Positions 17,707-26,450 of a stretch of 64,000 nt of DNA are shown here, piece by piece. Both the position numbers and the translations under genes were made by a program. Location: positions 56,214-120,213 of the forward strand of contig JBQTJN010000006.1 of assembly GCA_052387095.1 (NCBI GenBank). The letters are read 5' to 3'. Under the pieces are notes generated by a model. That model did not search any database. It was given only the letters and a program-made list of their open reading frames with translations, and was not told where the DNA came from. Source of the stretch: JBQTJN01 sp052387095. Lineage in GTDB: Bacteria > Pseudomonadota > Alphaproteobacteria > Micavibrionales > Micavibrionaceae. Numbering within the stretch: the first letter of the stretch is position 1; the number at the start of each line of letters is the position of its first letter.

Positions 17707-18516
17707 TTAGCCCTTCTCAACCATCCGCTTTTTGATCTCGGCAATCGCCCTGGCCGGGTTGAGGCCCTTCGGACACGTATTCGTGCAGTTCATGATCGTA
17801 TGGCAACGATAGAGCTTGAACGGATCCTCCAGCGCCTCCAGTCTTTTCTTAATTGCCTTGTCGCGCGTATCGCGGATCCAGCGCCACGCCTGGATCAATA
17901 CCGCCGGCCCCAGAAATTTATCGCCGTTCCACCAATAGCTTGGGCACGCAGTTGAACAGCAAAAACACAGGATGCACCCTGCGGGCCCGCGTCCGTCCTC
18001 CCCGTTCAGCGCATTGGAATCCTCAGGAGTCTGCAACCTTTCGCGCTCCGGCAGGGGTTCATCATTCTGCATCCACGGCTCGATCGATTCATACTGTTTA
18101 TAAATCTGCTTGCAGTCCGGCACGAGGTCTTTCACCACCTTCATATGCGGCAGCGGTGTAATCTTCACATCACCCTTGCAATCCTCGATCGCCTTCGTGC
18201 AGGCCAGCGTGTTCGTGCCGTCAATATTCATCGCGCAGGAGCCGCAGATCCCCTCGCGGCAGGAGCGGCGGAAGGCCAGTGTGGAATCAATATCGTTCTT
18301 GATGTGAATGAGGGCGTCCAGCACCATCGGCCCACACTTCGATGTATCGATTGTGTATTCATCGAGTTGCGGGTTGACCGCCTGTCCGTCCGCACCGCGC
18401 GCTTCCGGGTCCCAGCGGTAAACCTTGAACATGCGCGCGTCTTTTGAACCGCCGGCAGCATCTGTCTTTTTGCCGGGCTTAATTTTGGAATTCGCGGGAA
18501 GGGTGAACTGGACCAT
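17707..18516 (-). CDS. sdhB: succinate dehydrogenase iron-sulfur subunit
   Basis: SdhB carries electrons from FAD in SdhA to ubiquinone through three iron-sulfur clusters. The 269-residue sequence has the [2Fe-2S] ligands in 'SCREGICGSCAMNIDG', the [4Fe-4S] motif 'CILCFCCSTACPSYWWN' and the final motif 'CHTIMNCTNTCPKGLNPA'. It is the most downstream sdh gene. Between it and sdhA lies a complete diguanylate cyclase gene ending 75 bp upstream, which breaks the usual sdhA-sdhB adjacency. Transcription could come from the operon promoter or from the candidate promoter upstream of the cyclase gene. Confidence 0.97.
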   Translation of the reverse strand: MVQFTLPANSKIKPGKKTDAAGGSKDARMFKVYRWDPEARGADGQAVNPQLDEYTIDTSKCGPMVLDALIHIKNDIDSTLAFRRSCREGICGSCAMNIDGTNTLACTKAIEDCKGDVKITPLPHMKVVKDLVPDCKQIYKQYESIEPWMQNDEPLPERERLQTPEDSNALNGEDGRGPAGCILCFCCSTACPSYWWNGDKFLGPAVLIQAWRWIRDTRDKAIKKRLEALEDPFKLYRCHTIMNCTNTCPKGLNPARAIAEIKKRMVEKG

Positions 18517-18591
18517 TTTTGAACCTGTTTCTTCTACAGATTTAAGATAGCGGAGCAGTCAAGGTTTGTGAAGGCTTAAAGGAAACTAAAA

Positions 18592-19566
18592 TTAACGAGT
18601 TAGCGTCCGCGGGCTCTCAGAATCCATAGTAGAAATATGGTAGGGAACACTTTCTACATCAGGCTCAAAAAGCTCGTCAAAAAACCCAGGCTTCACGCCA
18701 TGCTTGTCAAAATACATACGGGCATCTGCCTGCGCGAGAAGCCGCCCGGGGGTATATTTTGCAAGCTGTTCTTTGTTAATAAGAACAATACCGACATTTG
18801 TTCCTACCCTGTATGTGGTTCCTTCATGCTCGTGGCTGGTGACCTCAAAAACCTTGTCAATTTTAGTTCTAAGCTCCTGCTCACCAAATGTTTCGCTGCA
18901 AGGGGCAAGAATTGTGAACTCATCACCGCCAAGTCTGGACGGACCGCGGGTTTTGGCAATCAAATCCGTTTCACGGAAAGAGGCTTTTTTTGCAAGGCGC
19001 GCATACTCACCCGTTGAAACTTCAATTTCATCATCGGAAACTTCTAAAAATTCTCGGCTTAAACCTTGACCAACTTCAGCAAGCATACCATCACCCACTT
19101 TATGTCCGCCCGTGTCGTTAACTGTTTTAAAGCCTGTAAGATCAAGGAAAGCGAGGCAAAAACTTATATCATCGTTAGATTCCTGAACGATTCTGATCAT
19201 CTCGGCAAAACGCTTTTCAAAGCCCGCACGATTAGGAAGACCCGTCAGCTTGTCAGTATGAGCTTCTTTTTCTGCGGTATCCAGTTGCGCCTGCAGTTCG
19301 GCAATTTTATCTTCAAGGTGGTGTTGCTGTGCATCTCTATCAACATGTTGTCGCGTTATTTCGTTTAAATCTCGTTGCAAAACGATTTCACGTTCTGTTT
19401 GCCGCCCTATAATGCGCTCGATAGCATCCCGGGGAATCTCTTGATTGAGAATAAGTCTGGCTATCCACGCCTTATAGGCTTTCATTTCGCCTTCGCTCAT
19501 CCGCTCAAGATTCGGCGAGATGATTGTTTGGGAAAGATTTTCATTACTTTTAGCGGCAACCGTCAT
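18592..19566 (-). CDS. GGDEF-domain diguanylate cyclase inserted in the sdh operon
   Basis: This 324-residue soluble protein has an N-terminal helical region, a coiled coil (about residues 55-103) and a GGDEF domain with 'DKLTGLPNR', 'LDLTGFKTVND' (metal Asp142) and an intact GGDEF at residues 213-217, so it should make cyclic di-GMP from two GTP. The stretch between 'TVND' and GGDEF is about 25 residues longer than usual. There is no RxxD inhibitory site five residues before GGDEF ('TRGP' instead). It lies 84 bp after sdhA and 75 bp before sdhB, on their strand. A likely promoter precedes it at 19594-19622. The N-terminal coiled coil may drive dimerisation or partner binding. Confidence 0.9.
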   Translation of the reverse strand: MTVAAKSNENLSQTIISPNLERMSEGEMKAYKAWIARLILNQEIPRDAIERIIGRQTEREIVLQRDLNEITRQHVDRDAQQHHLEDKIAELQAQLDTAEKEAHTDKLTGLPNRAGFEKRFAEMIRIVQESNDDISFCLAFLDLTGFKTVNDTGGHKVGDGMLAEVGQGLSREFLEVSDDEIEVSTGEYARLAKKASFRETDLIAKTRGPSRLGGDEFTILAPCSETFGEQELRTKIDKVFEVTSHEHEGTTYRVGTNVGIVLINKEQLAKYTPGRLLAQADARMYFDKHGVKPGFFDELFEPDVESVPYHISTMDSESPRTLTR

Positions 19567-19593
19567 AAACCTTCGTCCTATGTCTATGCGCTC

Positions 19594-19622
19594 AATATAA
19601 TAAAATCAGCGCAAAAACGCAA
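19594..19622 (-). promoter_or_regulatory. candidate promoter for the diguanylate cyclase gene and sdhB
   Basis: Read on the minus strand, TTGCGT (-35, 4 of 6) and TATATT (-10, 5 of 6) are separated by 17 bp, and the start codon at 19566 lies about 28 bp beyond the -10. A purine-rich GGACGAAGG sits before the ATG. It would let the cyclase gene and sdhB be expressed separately from sdhCDA. Confidence 0.4.
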
Positions 19623-19650
19623 GATTTATGTAAATAAACATGGTATTTTT

Positions 19651-21441
19651 CTAATAAACACGCTTTTTCGGGGGCACAGCCTCAACTTCAGAGGTCAAAG
19701 TTGTAAGTATTACAGGGCGATAGCCGATTTCGGACTGTCCCTTCTCATCCACCCGGATCGTAGAGTGTTTCAGCCATTTCTGGTCATCCCGGTCCGGGAA
19801 GTCCTCCCGCGCATGGGCACCACGCGATTCCTGGCGGTTGGCCGCCGAATGCATGGTCGCGACGGCCTGGTATAAAAGATTGTCCAGTTCGAGCGTTTCA
19901 ACAAGGTCGGTATTGAAAATCATCGAGCGGTCCGTCACCTGCACATCCGCCAATTGCGCAAAACATTCATCAATGATGCGCACGCCCTCATCGAGAATTT
20001 CACCGGTGCGGAACACGGCCGCATGGTTCTGCATATCTTTCTGCATCTTCAGGCGTAAATCAGCCGTGCGGATTTTTCCCCTGGCGTTGCGGTAACGATC
20101 GAGACGGTCGAGCGCGTGTTGCGCATTATCGCCGGAAATCTTTTTATGCGCCGCGCCGGCCTTAACGGTTTCCGCCGCGCGGATCGCCGCCGCACGTCCG
20201 AAAACAACGAGATCGAGCAGAGAATTGGAGCCCAGCCGGTTCGCACCGTGCACGGACACGCAGGCCGCCTCACCGATCGCCATCAGGCCCGGCACGGCTT
20301 TATTGGGGTCGTTCGCGGTCGGGTTCAGCACTTCCGTGCGGAAATTGGTAGGGATTCCGCCCATATTGTAATGCACCGTCGGCAGCACCGGGATCGGCTG
20401 TTTGGTTACATCCACGCCTGCGAAAATACGCGCGCTCTCGGCAATCCCCGGCAGGCGCTGATGGATGATATCCGGATCGAGATGCATAAGATTTAAATGA
20501 ATATGATCCTTGTGCGCACCGACGCCGCGCCCTTCGCGAATTTCAATGGTCATGGAACGCGATACAACATCGCGGGACGCCAGGTCTTTCGCACTCGGCG
20601 CATAACGCTCCATGAAGCGCTCACCTTCGGAATTAGTCAGATAACCGCCCTCACCGCGCACGCCTTCGGTGATCAGACACCCGGCACCATAAATCCCCGT
20701 CGGGTGGAATTGTACGAACTCCATATCCTGCAGCGGAATCCCGGCGCGCAATGCCATGGCATTGCCGTCGCCCGTACAGGTATGCGCAGAGGTACAGGAG
20801 AAATAGGCACGGCCGTAACCACCCGTCGCCAGAATTGTCTGGTGCGCACGGAAGCGGTGAATCGTGCCGTCATCAAGATTCCACGCCATCACGCCGAGGC
20901 ATTCCCCCTCCTCGCCCATGATCAGATCGAGCGCGAAATATTCGATAAAAAATTCGGCCTTATGCTTGAGCGCCTGTGTGTAGAGCGTATGCAGGATCGC
21001 ATGCCCCGTGCGGTCGGCCGCGGCGCAGGTGCGCTGCGCCGTGCCCTTACCGTAATGAGTCGTCATGCCGCCAAAGGCGCGCTGGTAAATCTTGCCCTCC
21101 GCCGTGCGGCTGAACGGCACGCCGTAATGTTCGAGCTCGATAATGGCCGGAATGGCCTCCCTGCACATATATTCGATCGCGTCCTGGTCACCGAGCCAGT
21201 CGGAGCCCTTGATGGTGTCGTAGAAATGGAAGCGCCAGTCATCCTCGCCCATATTTCCCAAAGCCGCGGAAATACCGCCCTGCGCCGCAACCGTGTGAGA
21301 ACGCGTCGGGAAAACTTTCGAGATGATGCCGGTACGAAGCCCTTTTTCGGCCGCTCCGAAACCGGCGCGCAATCCCGCCCCGCCCGCGCCGACAACGATG
21401 ACATCGAATTCATGGTCGATAATCTGGTAGGAGTGTGCCAT
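19651..21441 (-). CDS. sdhA: succinate dehydrogenase flavoprotein subunit
   Basis: SdhA oxidises succinate to fumarate and holds covalent FAD. The 596-residue protein has the dinucleotide motif 'VVGAGGAGLRAGFGAAE', the FAD-attachment histidine region 'RSHTVAAQGGISAALGN', substrate-site segments 'HPTGIYGAGCLITEG' and 'RGEGG', and 'HGANRLGSNSLLDL'. The C-terminal ends 'PPKKRVY', typical of the family. Its start is immediately after the sdhD stop. It forms the peripheral arm with SdhB, whose gene is displaced downstream by the diguanylate cyclase gene. Confidence 0.97.
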   Translation of the reverse strand: MAHSYQIIDHEFDVIVVGAGGAGLRAGFGAAEKGLRTGIISKVFPTRSHTVAAQGGISAALGNMGEDDWRFHFYDTIKGSDWLGDQDAIEYMCREAIPAIIELEHYGVPFSRTAEGKIYQRAFGGMTTHYGKGTAQRTCAAADRTGHAILHTLYTQALKHKAEFFIEYFALDLIMGEEGECLGVMAWNLDDGTIHRFRAHQTILATGGYGRAYFSCTSAHTCTGDGNAMALRAGIPLQDMEFVQFHPTGIYGAGCLITEGVRGEGGYLTNSEGERFMERYAPSAKDLASRDVVSRSMTIEIREGRGVGAHKDHIHLNLMHLDPDIIHQRLPGIAESARIFAGVDVTKQPIPVLPTVHYNMGGIPTNFRTEVLNPTANDPNKAVPGLMAIGEAACVSVHGANRLGSNSLLDLVVFGRAAAIRAAETVKAGAAHKKISGDNAQHALDRLDRYRNARGKIRTADLRLKMQKDMQNHAAVFRTGEILDEGVRIIDECFAQLADVQVTDRSMIFNTDLVETLELDNLLYQAVATMHSAANRQESRGAHAREDFPDRDDQKWLKHSTIRVDEKGQSEIGYRPVILTTLTSEVEAVPPKKRVY

Positions 21442-21825
21442 TTAAAGTCCGTCTCGGAATGCAACGTTAATAATAGAGGCAAGGCTCACCGCACCCGCTA
21501 ACATAAAAAACACATTGATTCCAAGAATTTTCAGCTTCCTGAGACATTCATTCTGGATGTAATCCTCAATGATTTCATGACACCCCAGCGCGGCATGTAC
21601 AAAAATCACGATGACAAAGAGGGACATTTCAAATGCATTGAGAGGCTGCGCCAGCCACATCGTAAAGGTGCTGTGATCGGCACCGATCAAAGATACAATG
21701 CTGAAAACCAGCCAGATGCAGAGCGGGATGGCAATGACTGCCGTCACACGGAGCGTAAGCCAGTGCTTCAGAACGCTGTGTTCTTTTTTGCATTCATCTG
21801 CGCTGCATTTCATTTTAAAAAACAT
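21442..21825 (-). CDS. sdhD: succinate dehydrogenase membrane anchor subunit
   Basis: This 127-residue protein has three membrane helices and the pattern 'LKHWLTLRVTAVIAIPLCIW' followed by 'VIVIFVHAALGCHEIIEDYI', matching SdhD, which with SdhC anchors the complex and shapes the heme b and quinone sites. The His and Asp near the end of the second helix are the expected functional residues. The frame opens at ATG 21825, overlapping sdhC by 11 bp; a second ATG at 21813, just after the sdhC stop, is equally possible. Confidence 0.9.
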   Translation of the reverse strand: MFFKMKCSADECKKEHSVLKHWLTLRVTAVIAIPLCIWLVFSIVSLIGADHSTFTMWLAQPLNAFEMSLFVIVIFVHAALGCHEIIEDYIQNECLRKLKILGINVFFMLAGAVSLASIINVAFRDGL

Positions 21826-22198
21826 GGGCGTAATACCATGTCGCCGCGGCCGCCAGCGCGGTCAGAGCAAGCACGGCATAGCCTGCGATGTAAGCATTTT
21901 TAAGTTCAAAAAAATGAACCGTATCCCAGATCAGGTGACGGATGCCATTAAACAGATGATAATAAAACGCCGCGCTCCACCCGAACAGCATGAACAACCC
22001 GAGCGGTGATGCCGAAAATTTCATGGCCGTATCATAAGCGACCGGTCCCAGCGCCGCTGCCGCCAGCCACCACACGACCAGCAGACTCCCGACTGCCAAC
22101 GCCGCACCGGTTATGCGATGCATGATCGATGTGGCCATTGTCAGCTGCCATTTGTAGATCTGGAGATGCGGCGATAAAGGGCGCTCGGATTTTTGCAC
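21815..22198 (-). CDS. sdhC: succinate dehydrogenase cytochrome b556 subunit
   Basis: SdhC is a 127-residue, three-helix subunit that binds heme b with SdhD. The N-terminus 'RPLSPHLQIYKWQLTMATSIMHRITG' is split over the conserved quinone-site and first-helix region, and 'YYHLFNGIRHLIWD' carries the heme histidine. The start codon is GTG at 22198. It is the first gene of sdhC-D-A. A good promoter lies just upstream at 22230-22257, giving a leader of about 24 bases. Confidence 0.92.
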   Translation of the reverse strand: MQKSERPLSPHLQIYKWQLTMATSIMHRITGAALAVGSLLVVWWLAAAALGPVAYDTAMKFSASPLGLFMLFGWSAAFYYHLFNGIRHLIWDTVHFFELKNAYIAGYAVLALTALAAAATWYYAHVF

Positions 22199-22229
22199 GA
22201 AAAAGGGATCCTCGAAAAGCTCAGCCCCT

Positions 22230-22257
22230 ATAATAGGAATTATCCATGTAATTTCAA
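22230..22257 (-). promoter_or_regulatory. candidate sigma-70-type promoter of the sdh operon
   Basis: On the minus strand TTGAAA (5 of 6) and TATTAT (5 of 6) are separated by 16 bp. The -10 lies about 32 bp before the GTG start of sdhC. No clear operator palindrome is visible beside it. Confidence 0.55.
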
Positions 22258-22293
22258 TCGGTTTCTGGGGAGGCTATGGCGTGATTTCCGCAA

Positions 22294-23295
22294 CTATTTT
22301 TTGCTTTTGACCAGCAACTCCGCGATTTGCACCGCATTGAGAGCCGCGCCCTTACGCAAATTATCGGAAACGCACCAGAAATTGAGGCCGTTTTCGACCG
22401 TTGAATCCTCGCGCACACGGCTGACATAAACACCATCTTCGCCCTGGACATCGAGCGGTGTTACGTAATTATCCCCGTCCACCAGCATCACGCCCGGCGC
22501 CTTGCGCCAGATCTTACGCGCATCATCCGCCGATAATTCATTCTCCAGCTCGATATTGATCATTTCGGAATGGCCGACGAAAACCGGCACGCGCACGCAA
22601 TTCGCGCAGACCTTTATTTTGGAGCCAAGAATTTTCTTGGTCTCGACCATCATCTTCCATTCTTCCCTGCTCATCCCGTCATCCATAAAGACATCGATTT
22701 GCGGAATAACATTGAACGCGATCTGCCTCGGGAAAATGGAGGGCGCCGGCGTCTGGTTCATGTAAACGCCCTTGGTCTGGTTGAACAGCTCGTCCATGGC
22801 TTCCTTGCCCGCCCCGCCGACAGATTGATAGGTCGACACGACAATACGCTTGATGACCGCAGCATCATGGATAGGCTTGAGCGCCACCACCATCTGGATC
22901 GTTGAGCAGTTTGGATTGGCGATGATATTCTTCTTCGTATGATCCTTGATAGCCTGCGGGTTGACTTCCGGCACAATCAGGGGCACATCCGGATCCATAC
23001 GCCAGGTGCTGGTATTATCGATCACAACCGCGCCGGAAGCAGCAGCCTTCGGGGAATACTCCGCCGAAACCTTGCCGCCCGGCGAAGAGAGAACAATATC
23101 CACGCCCTTGAAATTATAATCGGCCAGGTTCTGCACCTTGATGTCGGTGTCGCCGAAAGAAACTTCGCGCCCCGCAGATCGCGCGGAAGCCAGGGCCACA
23201 ATTTCGTCCACCGGGAATTTCCGCTCATCGAGGATCTTGAGCATTTCCTGCCCGACATTTCCCGTAGCGCCGACGACGGCTATTTTGTACCCCAT
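22294..23295 (-). CDS. asd: aspartate-semialdehyde dehydrogenase
   Basis: Asd reduces aspartyl phosphate to aspartate semialdehyde with NADPH, leading to lysine, diaminopimelate, threonine and methionine. The sequence begins 'MGYKIAVVGATGNVGQEM' with the NADP-binding glycine motif, has the catalytic Cys130 in 'NPNCSTIQ' and ends with the expected 'NLRKGAALNAVQIAELL'. I choose the ATG at 23295 (333 residues) because GGAG stands six bases upstream; an upstream ATG at 23310 is less likely. The gene is 95 bp upstream of sdhC on the same coordinates axis but transcribed towards lower positions, so the sdh promoter lies downstream of its stop. Confidence 0.95.
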   Translation of the reverse strand: MGYKIAVVGATGNVGQEMLKILDERKFPVDEIVALASARSAGREVSFGDTDIKVQNLADYNFKGVDIVLSSPGGKVSAEYSPKAAASGAVVIDNTSTWRMDPDVPLIVPEVNPQAIKDHTKKNIIANPNCSTIQMVVALKPIHDAAVIKRIVVSTYQSVGGAGKEAMDELFNQTKGVYMNQTPAPSIFPRQIAFNVIPQIDVFMDDGMSREEWKMMVETKKILGSKIKVCANCVRVPVFVGHSEMINIELENELSADDARKIWRKAPGVMLVDGDNYVTPLDVQGEDGVYVSRVREDSTVENGLNFWCVSDNLRKGAALNAVQIAELLVKSKK

Positions 23296-23389
23296 AAACT
23301 CTCCTGGCATCTAAGCGAACGCCTGTTCCGGGCGCGTTATCTGTGATAGTCTGAAACCGTTATAAACACAAGCGTTCCAAGCCCTTCAG

Positions 23390-25672
23390 ATGAATATTCA
23401 GGACCTTTACGATACCTTGCCCATCGGCGTTTGTATCCTGCGGCGCGACCGCAAGAACATGGATATTCTCTACATCAATTCCAGAATGCTGGATTTTCTC
23501 GGGTTACAGAAAAAGCCGGCGACGGGCAGCAAGTTCGAGGATTTATGGCCCGGCAAGGAAACCGCGAAGCTGATCCAGAACCTTAAATCGCCGGCCCCCT
23601 CTCTCTCCTCCGTCATTTTGCCGGTCAAAACCGGGCAGGCAGACCGGTGGGTGAAAATTGACATCACGCAGGAACCCTGGCTGGGTGAACATTGCATCAT
23701 TCTCTGGGCAACGGATATTTCGGACAACAAGGAATCGGAACAGCGTCTTAAATCCCAGGTTAAAAAGGCCGATGCCGCAGCCGAGATGAAATCCAACTTC
23801 CTGGCCACCATGAGCCATGAAATCCGCACGCCGATGCAGACAATTTACGGGCTTCTGGAACTGATCAATATCGAAAAGCCCGAACCACGCATTTCCAACA
23901 TGATCAAAACCGCGCAAACCGCCGCCAGCGGCCTCCTGGAGATTCTCGACGATGCGCTGGATATTGCAAAAATGGATGCCAACAAGATGGAACTCGACGT
24001 ATTCGAGGTTCCTGTCCGTACATTAGTCAGCGGTGTCCTCGAGGCGCTCGCCGTCAAAGTTCAGAATAACCGCGTGCGCCTTGTCGCCGACATTTCACAA
24101 AACGTGCCCTTCGTTATCGTGGGCGACCCGAAACGATTGCGCCAGATCCTGATGAATTTCGTCAGCAACGCACTCAGATTCACAGAAGCGGGCTCGGTCA
24201 TCATTAATGTAAAGCCGGAAACAAAAATTATAAAGCCGGGTCCAGGCCAGCTCACGCTGCGTTTTGAAGTCATGGATACCGGTATCGGCATAAGTGCCGA
24301 GGCCGCCGCAAGGCTTTTTCAACCGTTCATGCAGGCCGACAACTCAACCTCCCGCAAATTCGGCGGGACCGGCCTTGGCCTTTCGATCTGCAAAAAACTG
24401 GTCGAGCTCATGGGCGGCCAGATCGGCGTAGATAGTGCCGAGGGCCAGGGCTCGACATTCTGGTTTGAAATTCCCACCGAGGCCGTCAGCACGGACGTGA
24501 ATAATATCGACCTGCCCAAGCTTGATGGAATTTCAGTCCTTTCGGTCGAGGATCATCCGCAGGGCGCGAAGGAAATCGTGCGCTCGCTGGAATCCATGGG
24601 TGCCAAAATTGAAAATCGCGGCACCTGTGCCGAGGCGCTACAACTCATCCGCCGCACGCCGTTTGATGTTGCCGTCATCGACCAGGGTCTGCCCGACGGA
24701 CTGGGGCTTGAACTGATCAAAGAAATGATGGAAATACGGCCTTATATGGGCCTGATCATGTATACGGTGCGCGAGGATGTCGGCCTCGCCTACAGCCTGC
24801 AGGCGCTGGGCGTGCCTTTCCTAACCAAGCCCGCCAGCCGCACAGGTCTCGGTGAAGCTATTGCCAAAGCCGCGAGCAAAGCCGCGCGCATTCAGATCAC
24901 CGGACCGACACGTCTTTTGATTGCCGAGGATACCGGCAGCGTGCAGGACATCATGCGGCGTCAGCTCGAAAAAGTCGGGGTCGAAGCGGATTTTGTCGAT
25001 GATGGCCAGAAGGCGCTCGAGGCCTTGCAGACGGGGAAATACGGCATCCTGATTACCGATCTGCATATGCCGCATGTTGATGGATATGAACTTGTCAAAG
25101 GCATCCGCGCCAGCGATGAAGACAAATCCACACACTTCCCGGTTATTCTTTTGACCGCGGACGTGCAGATGGCGCAACGCGACGCCTATTCGAGATACGG
25201 ATTTGACGAATGTCTTTTAAAACCGGTTTCGCTGGGACAGTTTAAAAGACTGCTCATACGCTGGGGTCTGCTGACAGACACTGGTATCCAGGATAACGAA
25301 ATATCCGCCGAAAAACAGCAGGGCTTGAAGAAAACTGCAAACTCGGCCATTGACCTGGAAACACTGGCGCATCAGATGGGCGCATTTGATCAGGGCGCTA
25401 TTGATATGATTCATATGTTTATAGATATGACAGCTCCACTGATCGCGCGTATAGAAAATGCCTTTAATAAAAAAGAGCTGTCGGAACTTGAGGAAGCAGC
25501 GCATAGCCTCAAGGGCGCCGCGCGCTCGGCCTGCTGCAATCATCTCGGCGATCTGGCCAGTGAATTGCAGGACAAGGCCTATAAAAGCAACATCGCGGAA
25601 AGACTGGTAAAGGATATCGCGCAGGAATTTGAACGGGTAAAAACCGAAGCCGGGCAGCTTCGCGCAGCCTAG
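23390..25672 (+). CDS. soluble hybrid histidine kinase, PAS-HisKA-HATPase-REC-REC-HPt
   Basis: This 760-residue protein has no membrane segment. Domains in order: PAS-like sensor (about 1-110), short coiled coil, HisKA with His143 in 'MSHEIRTPM', HATPase with 'FVSNALRFTEAG', 'DTGIGIS' and 'GGTGLGLSIC', a first receiver (about 380-490; phospho-acceptor Asp431 in 'VIDQGLPDG', weaker flanking residues), a second receiver (about 510-625; Asp557 in 'ITDLHMPHVDGYE', Lys in 'LLKPVS') and an HPt domain with His705 in 'AHSLKGAA'. It can pass phosphate along a complete internal relay and on to an external receiver. It converges on the pilus operon, overlapping its last gene by 4 bp. Divergent from asd. 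Confidence 0.93.
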   Translation: MNIQDLYDTLPIGVCILRRDRKNMDILYINSRMLDFLGLQKKPATGSKFEDLWPGKETAKLIQNLKSPAPSLSSVILPVKTGQADRWVKIDITQEPWLGEHCIILWATDISDNKESEQRLKSQVKKADAAAEMKSNFLATMSHEIRTPMQTIYGLLELINIEKPEPRISNMIKTAQTAASGLLEILDDALDIAKMDANKMELDVFEVPVRTLVSGVLEALAVKVQNNRVRLVADISQNVPFVIVGDPKRLRQILMNFVSNALRFTEAGSVIINVKPETKIIKPGPGQLTLRFEVMDTGIGISAEAAARLFQPFMQADNSTSRKFGGTGLGLSICKKLVELMGGQIGVDSAEGQGSTFWFEIPTEAVSTDVNNIDLPKLDGISVLSVEDHPQGAKEIVRSLESMGAKIENRGTCAEALQLIRRTPFDVAVIDQGLPDGLGLELIKEMMEIRPYMGLIMYTVREDVGLAYSLQALGVPFLTKPASRTGLGEAIAKAASKAARIQITGPTRLLIAEDTGSVQDIMRRQLEKVGVEADFVDDGQKALEALQTGKYGILITDLHMPHVDGYELVKGIRASDEDKSTHFPVILLTADVQMAQRDAYSRYGFDECLLKPVSLGQFKRLLIRWGLLTDTGIQDNEISAEKQQGLKKTANSAIDLETLAHQMGAFDQGAIDMIHMFIDMTAPLIARIENAFNKKELSELEEAAHSLKGAARSACCNHLGDLASELQDKAYKSNIAERLVKDIAQEFERVKTEAGQLRAA

Positions 25673-26430
25673 CAGCCGGTTTCATCCAAATCGGCATCAC
25701 CGTTGAATTCAGCCGTAGCTTTGGAATTCATCCAGACACGAAAACAGACACTGCCGTCTTCACAGACAAGCGTGCTATCACTATCGAGATCTATATCCCC
25801 AGCCGTCGCATCGACGACATCTGCCTCGCACTCGGAGTATTTGGTATCAAGCTTCGTGAGCGCTTCTGTCAGGAACTCGTCGGTTTTGGATGTCGAGGTC
25901 CAGAAGAAAACTCCGTCATTACCGTTGTAATATTGCCATTCCTCGAAAAGATCAGGCGGTGGTGAGAGGAATTTTCCGCCCGAACCTCCAAACAGGAGCT
26001 CATGGTCGGCAATATCAACACCGCCAGGATTATTCCCTGGACATCTTATACTGCGCACAAGCCGGTCTCCGGATTTGCCCGGTGTGGCCGCCGTATAATG
26101 ATCAGAATCCGGATCGATTGGGTAATTCTTGCGGGCGCCGCGATCCGTCACGCCGCCGCCGCTGGTAATAATGGTGGAATCACCTTTCGGATAAGCCAGA
26201 ATGCATTCCTGAATGGCAGCGCGTATAATACTGACCTGCGATTCAACGGCGCTCAGGGTTTTGAAAACATTCTGTGAGGACGTCTGCTGGCTCGAAGGCT
26301 CCATGAAGCTTACGGTGAGCGCGCCAAGTAAGGCAATGGCAATCAGGATATAAACCAAAGCGCTTCCTTTCTCGCCATTCTTTGGAAAAGAGTGTTCGAA
26401 AGTTAAGGAATCTGATGATTTTATAATCAC
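25669..26430 (-). CDS. large pilin-like protein (second, last gene of pilus operon)
   Basis: The protein has a type IV pilin-like N-terminus: 'NGEKG' followed by 'SALVYILIAIALLGALTVSF', i.e. a basic leader, a Gly at the likely cleavage point and one hydrophobic helix. Position +5 of the mature form is Tyr rather than the usual Glu. The C-terminal 200 residues contain several cysteines (for example 'QECILAYP', 'RCPGN', 'SECEADV', 'CEDGSVCFR') and end in a cysteine, 'DLDETGC', so disulfides are likely. The start is uncertain: I use GTG 26430 (253 residues); a longer frame opens at 26505 but would overlap the upstream gene. I do not recognise the globular part. Confidence 0.6.
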   Translation of the reverse strand: MIIKSSDSLTFEHSFPKNGEKGSALVYILIAIALLGALTVSFMEPSSQQTSSQNVFKTLSAVESQVSIIRAAIQECILAYPKGDSTIITSGGGVTDRGARKNYPIDPDSDHYTAATPGKSGDRLVRSIRCPGNNPGGVDIADHELLFGGSGGKFLSPPPDLFEEWQYYNGNDGVFFWTSTSKTDEFLTEALTKLDTKYSECEADVVDATAGDIDLDSDSTLVCEDGSVCFRVWMNSKATAEFNGDADLDETGC

Positions 26431-26450
26431 TGTTTTATTGTAAGCCTGTC

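Noticed and set aside
20497..21501. Long plus-strand open frame of 334 codons opposite sdhA
   Set aside because: It mirrors the sdhA codons on the other strand, is rich in Arg and Ala as such shadows are, and has no recognisable domain.
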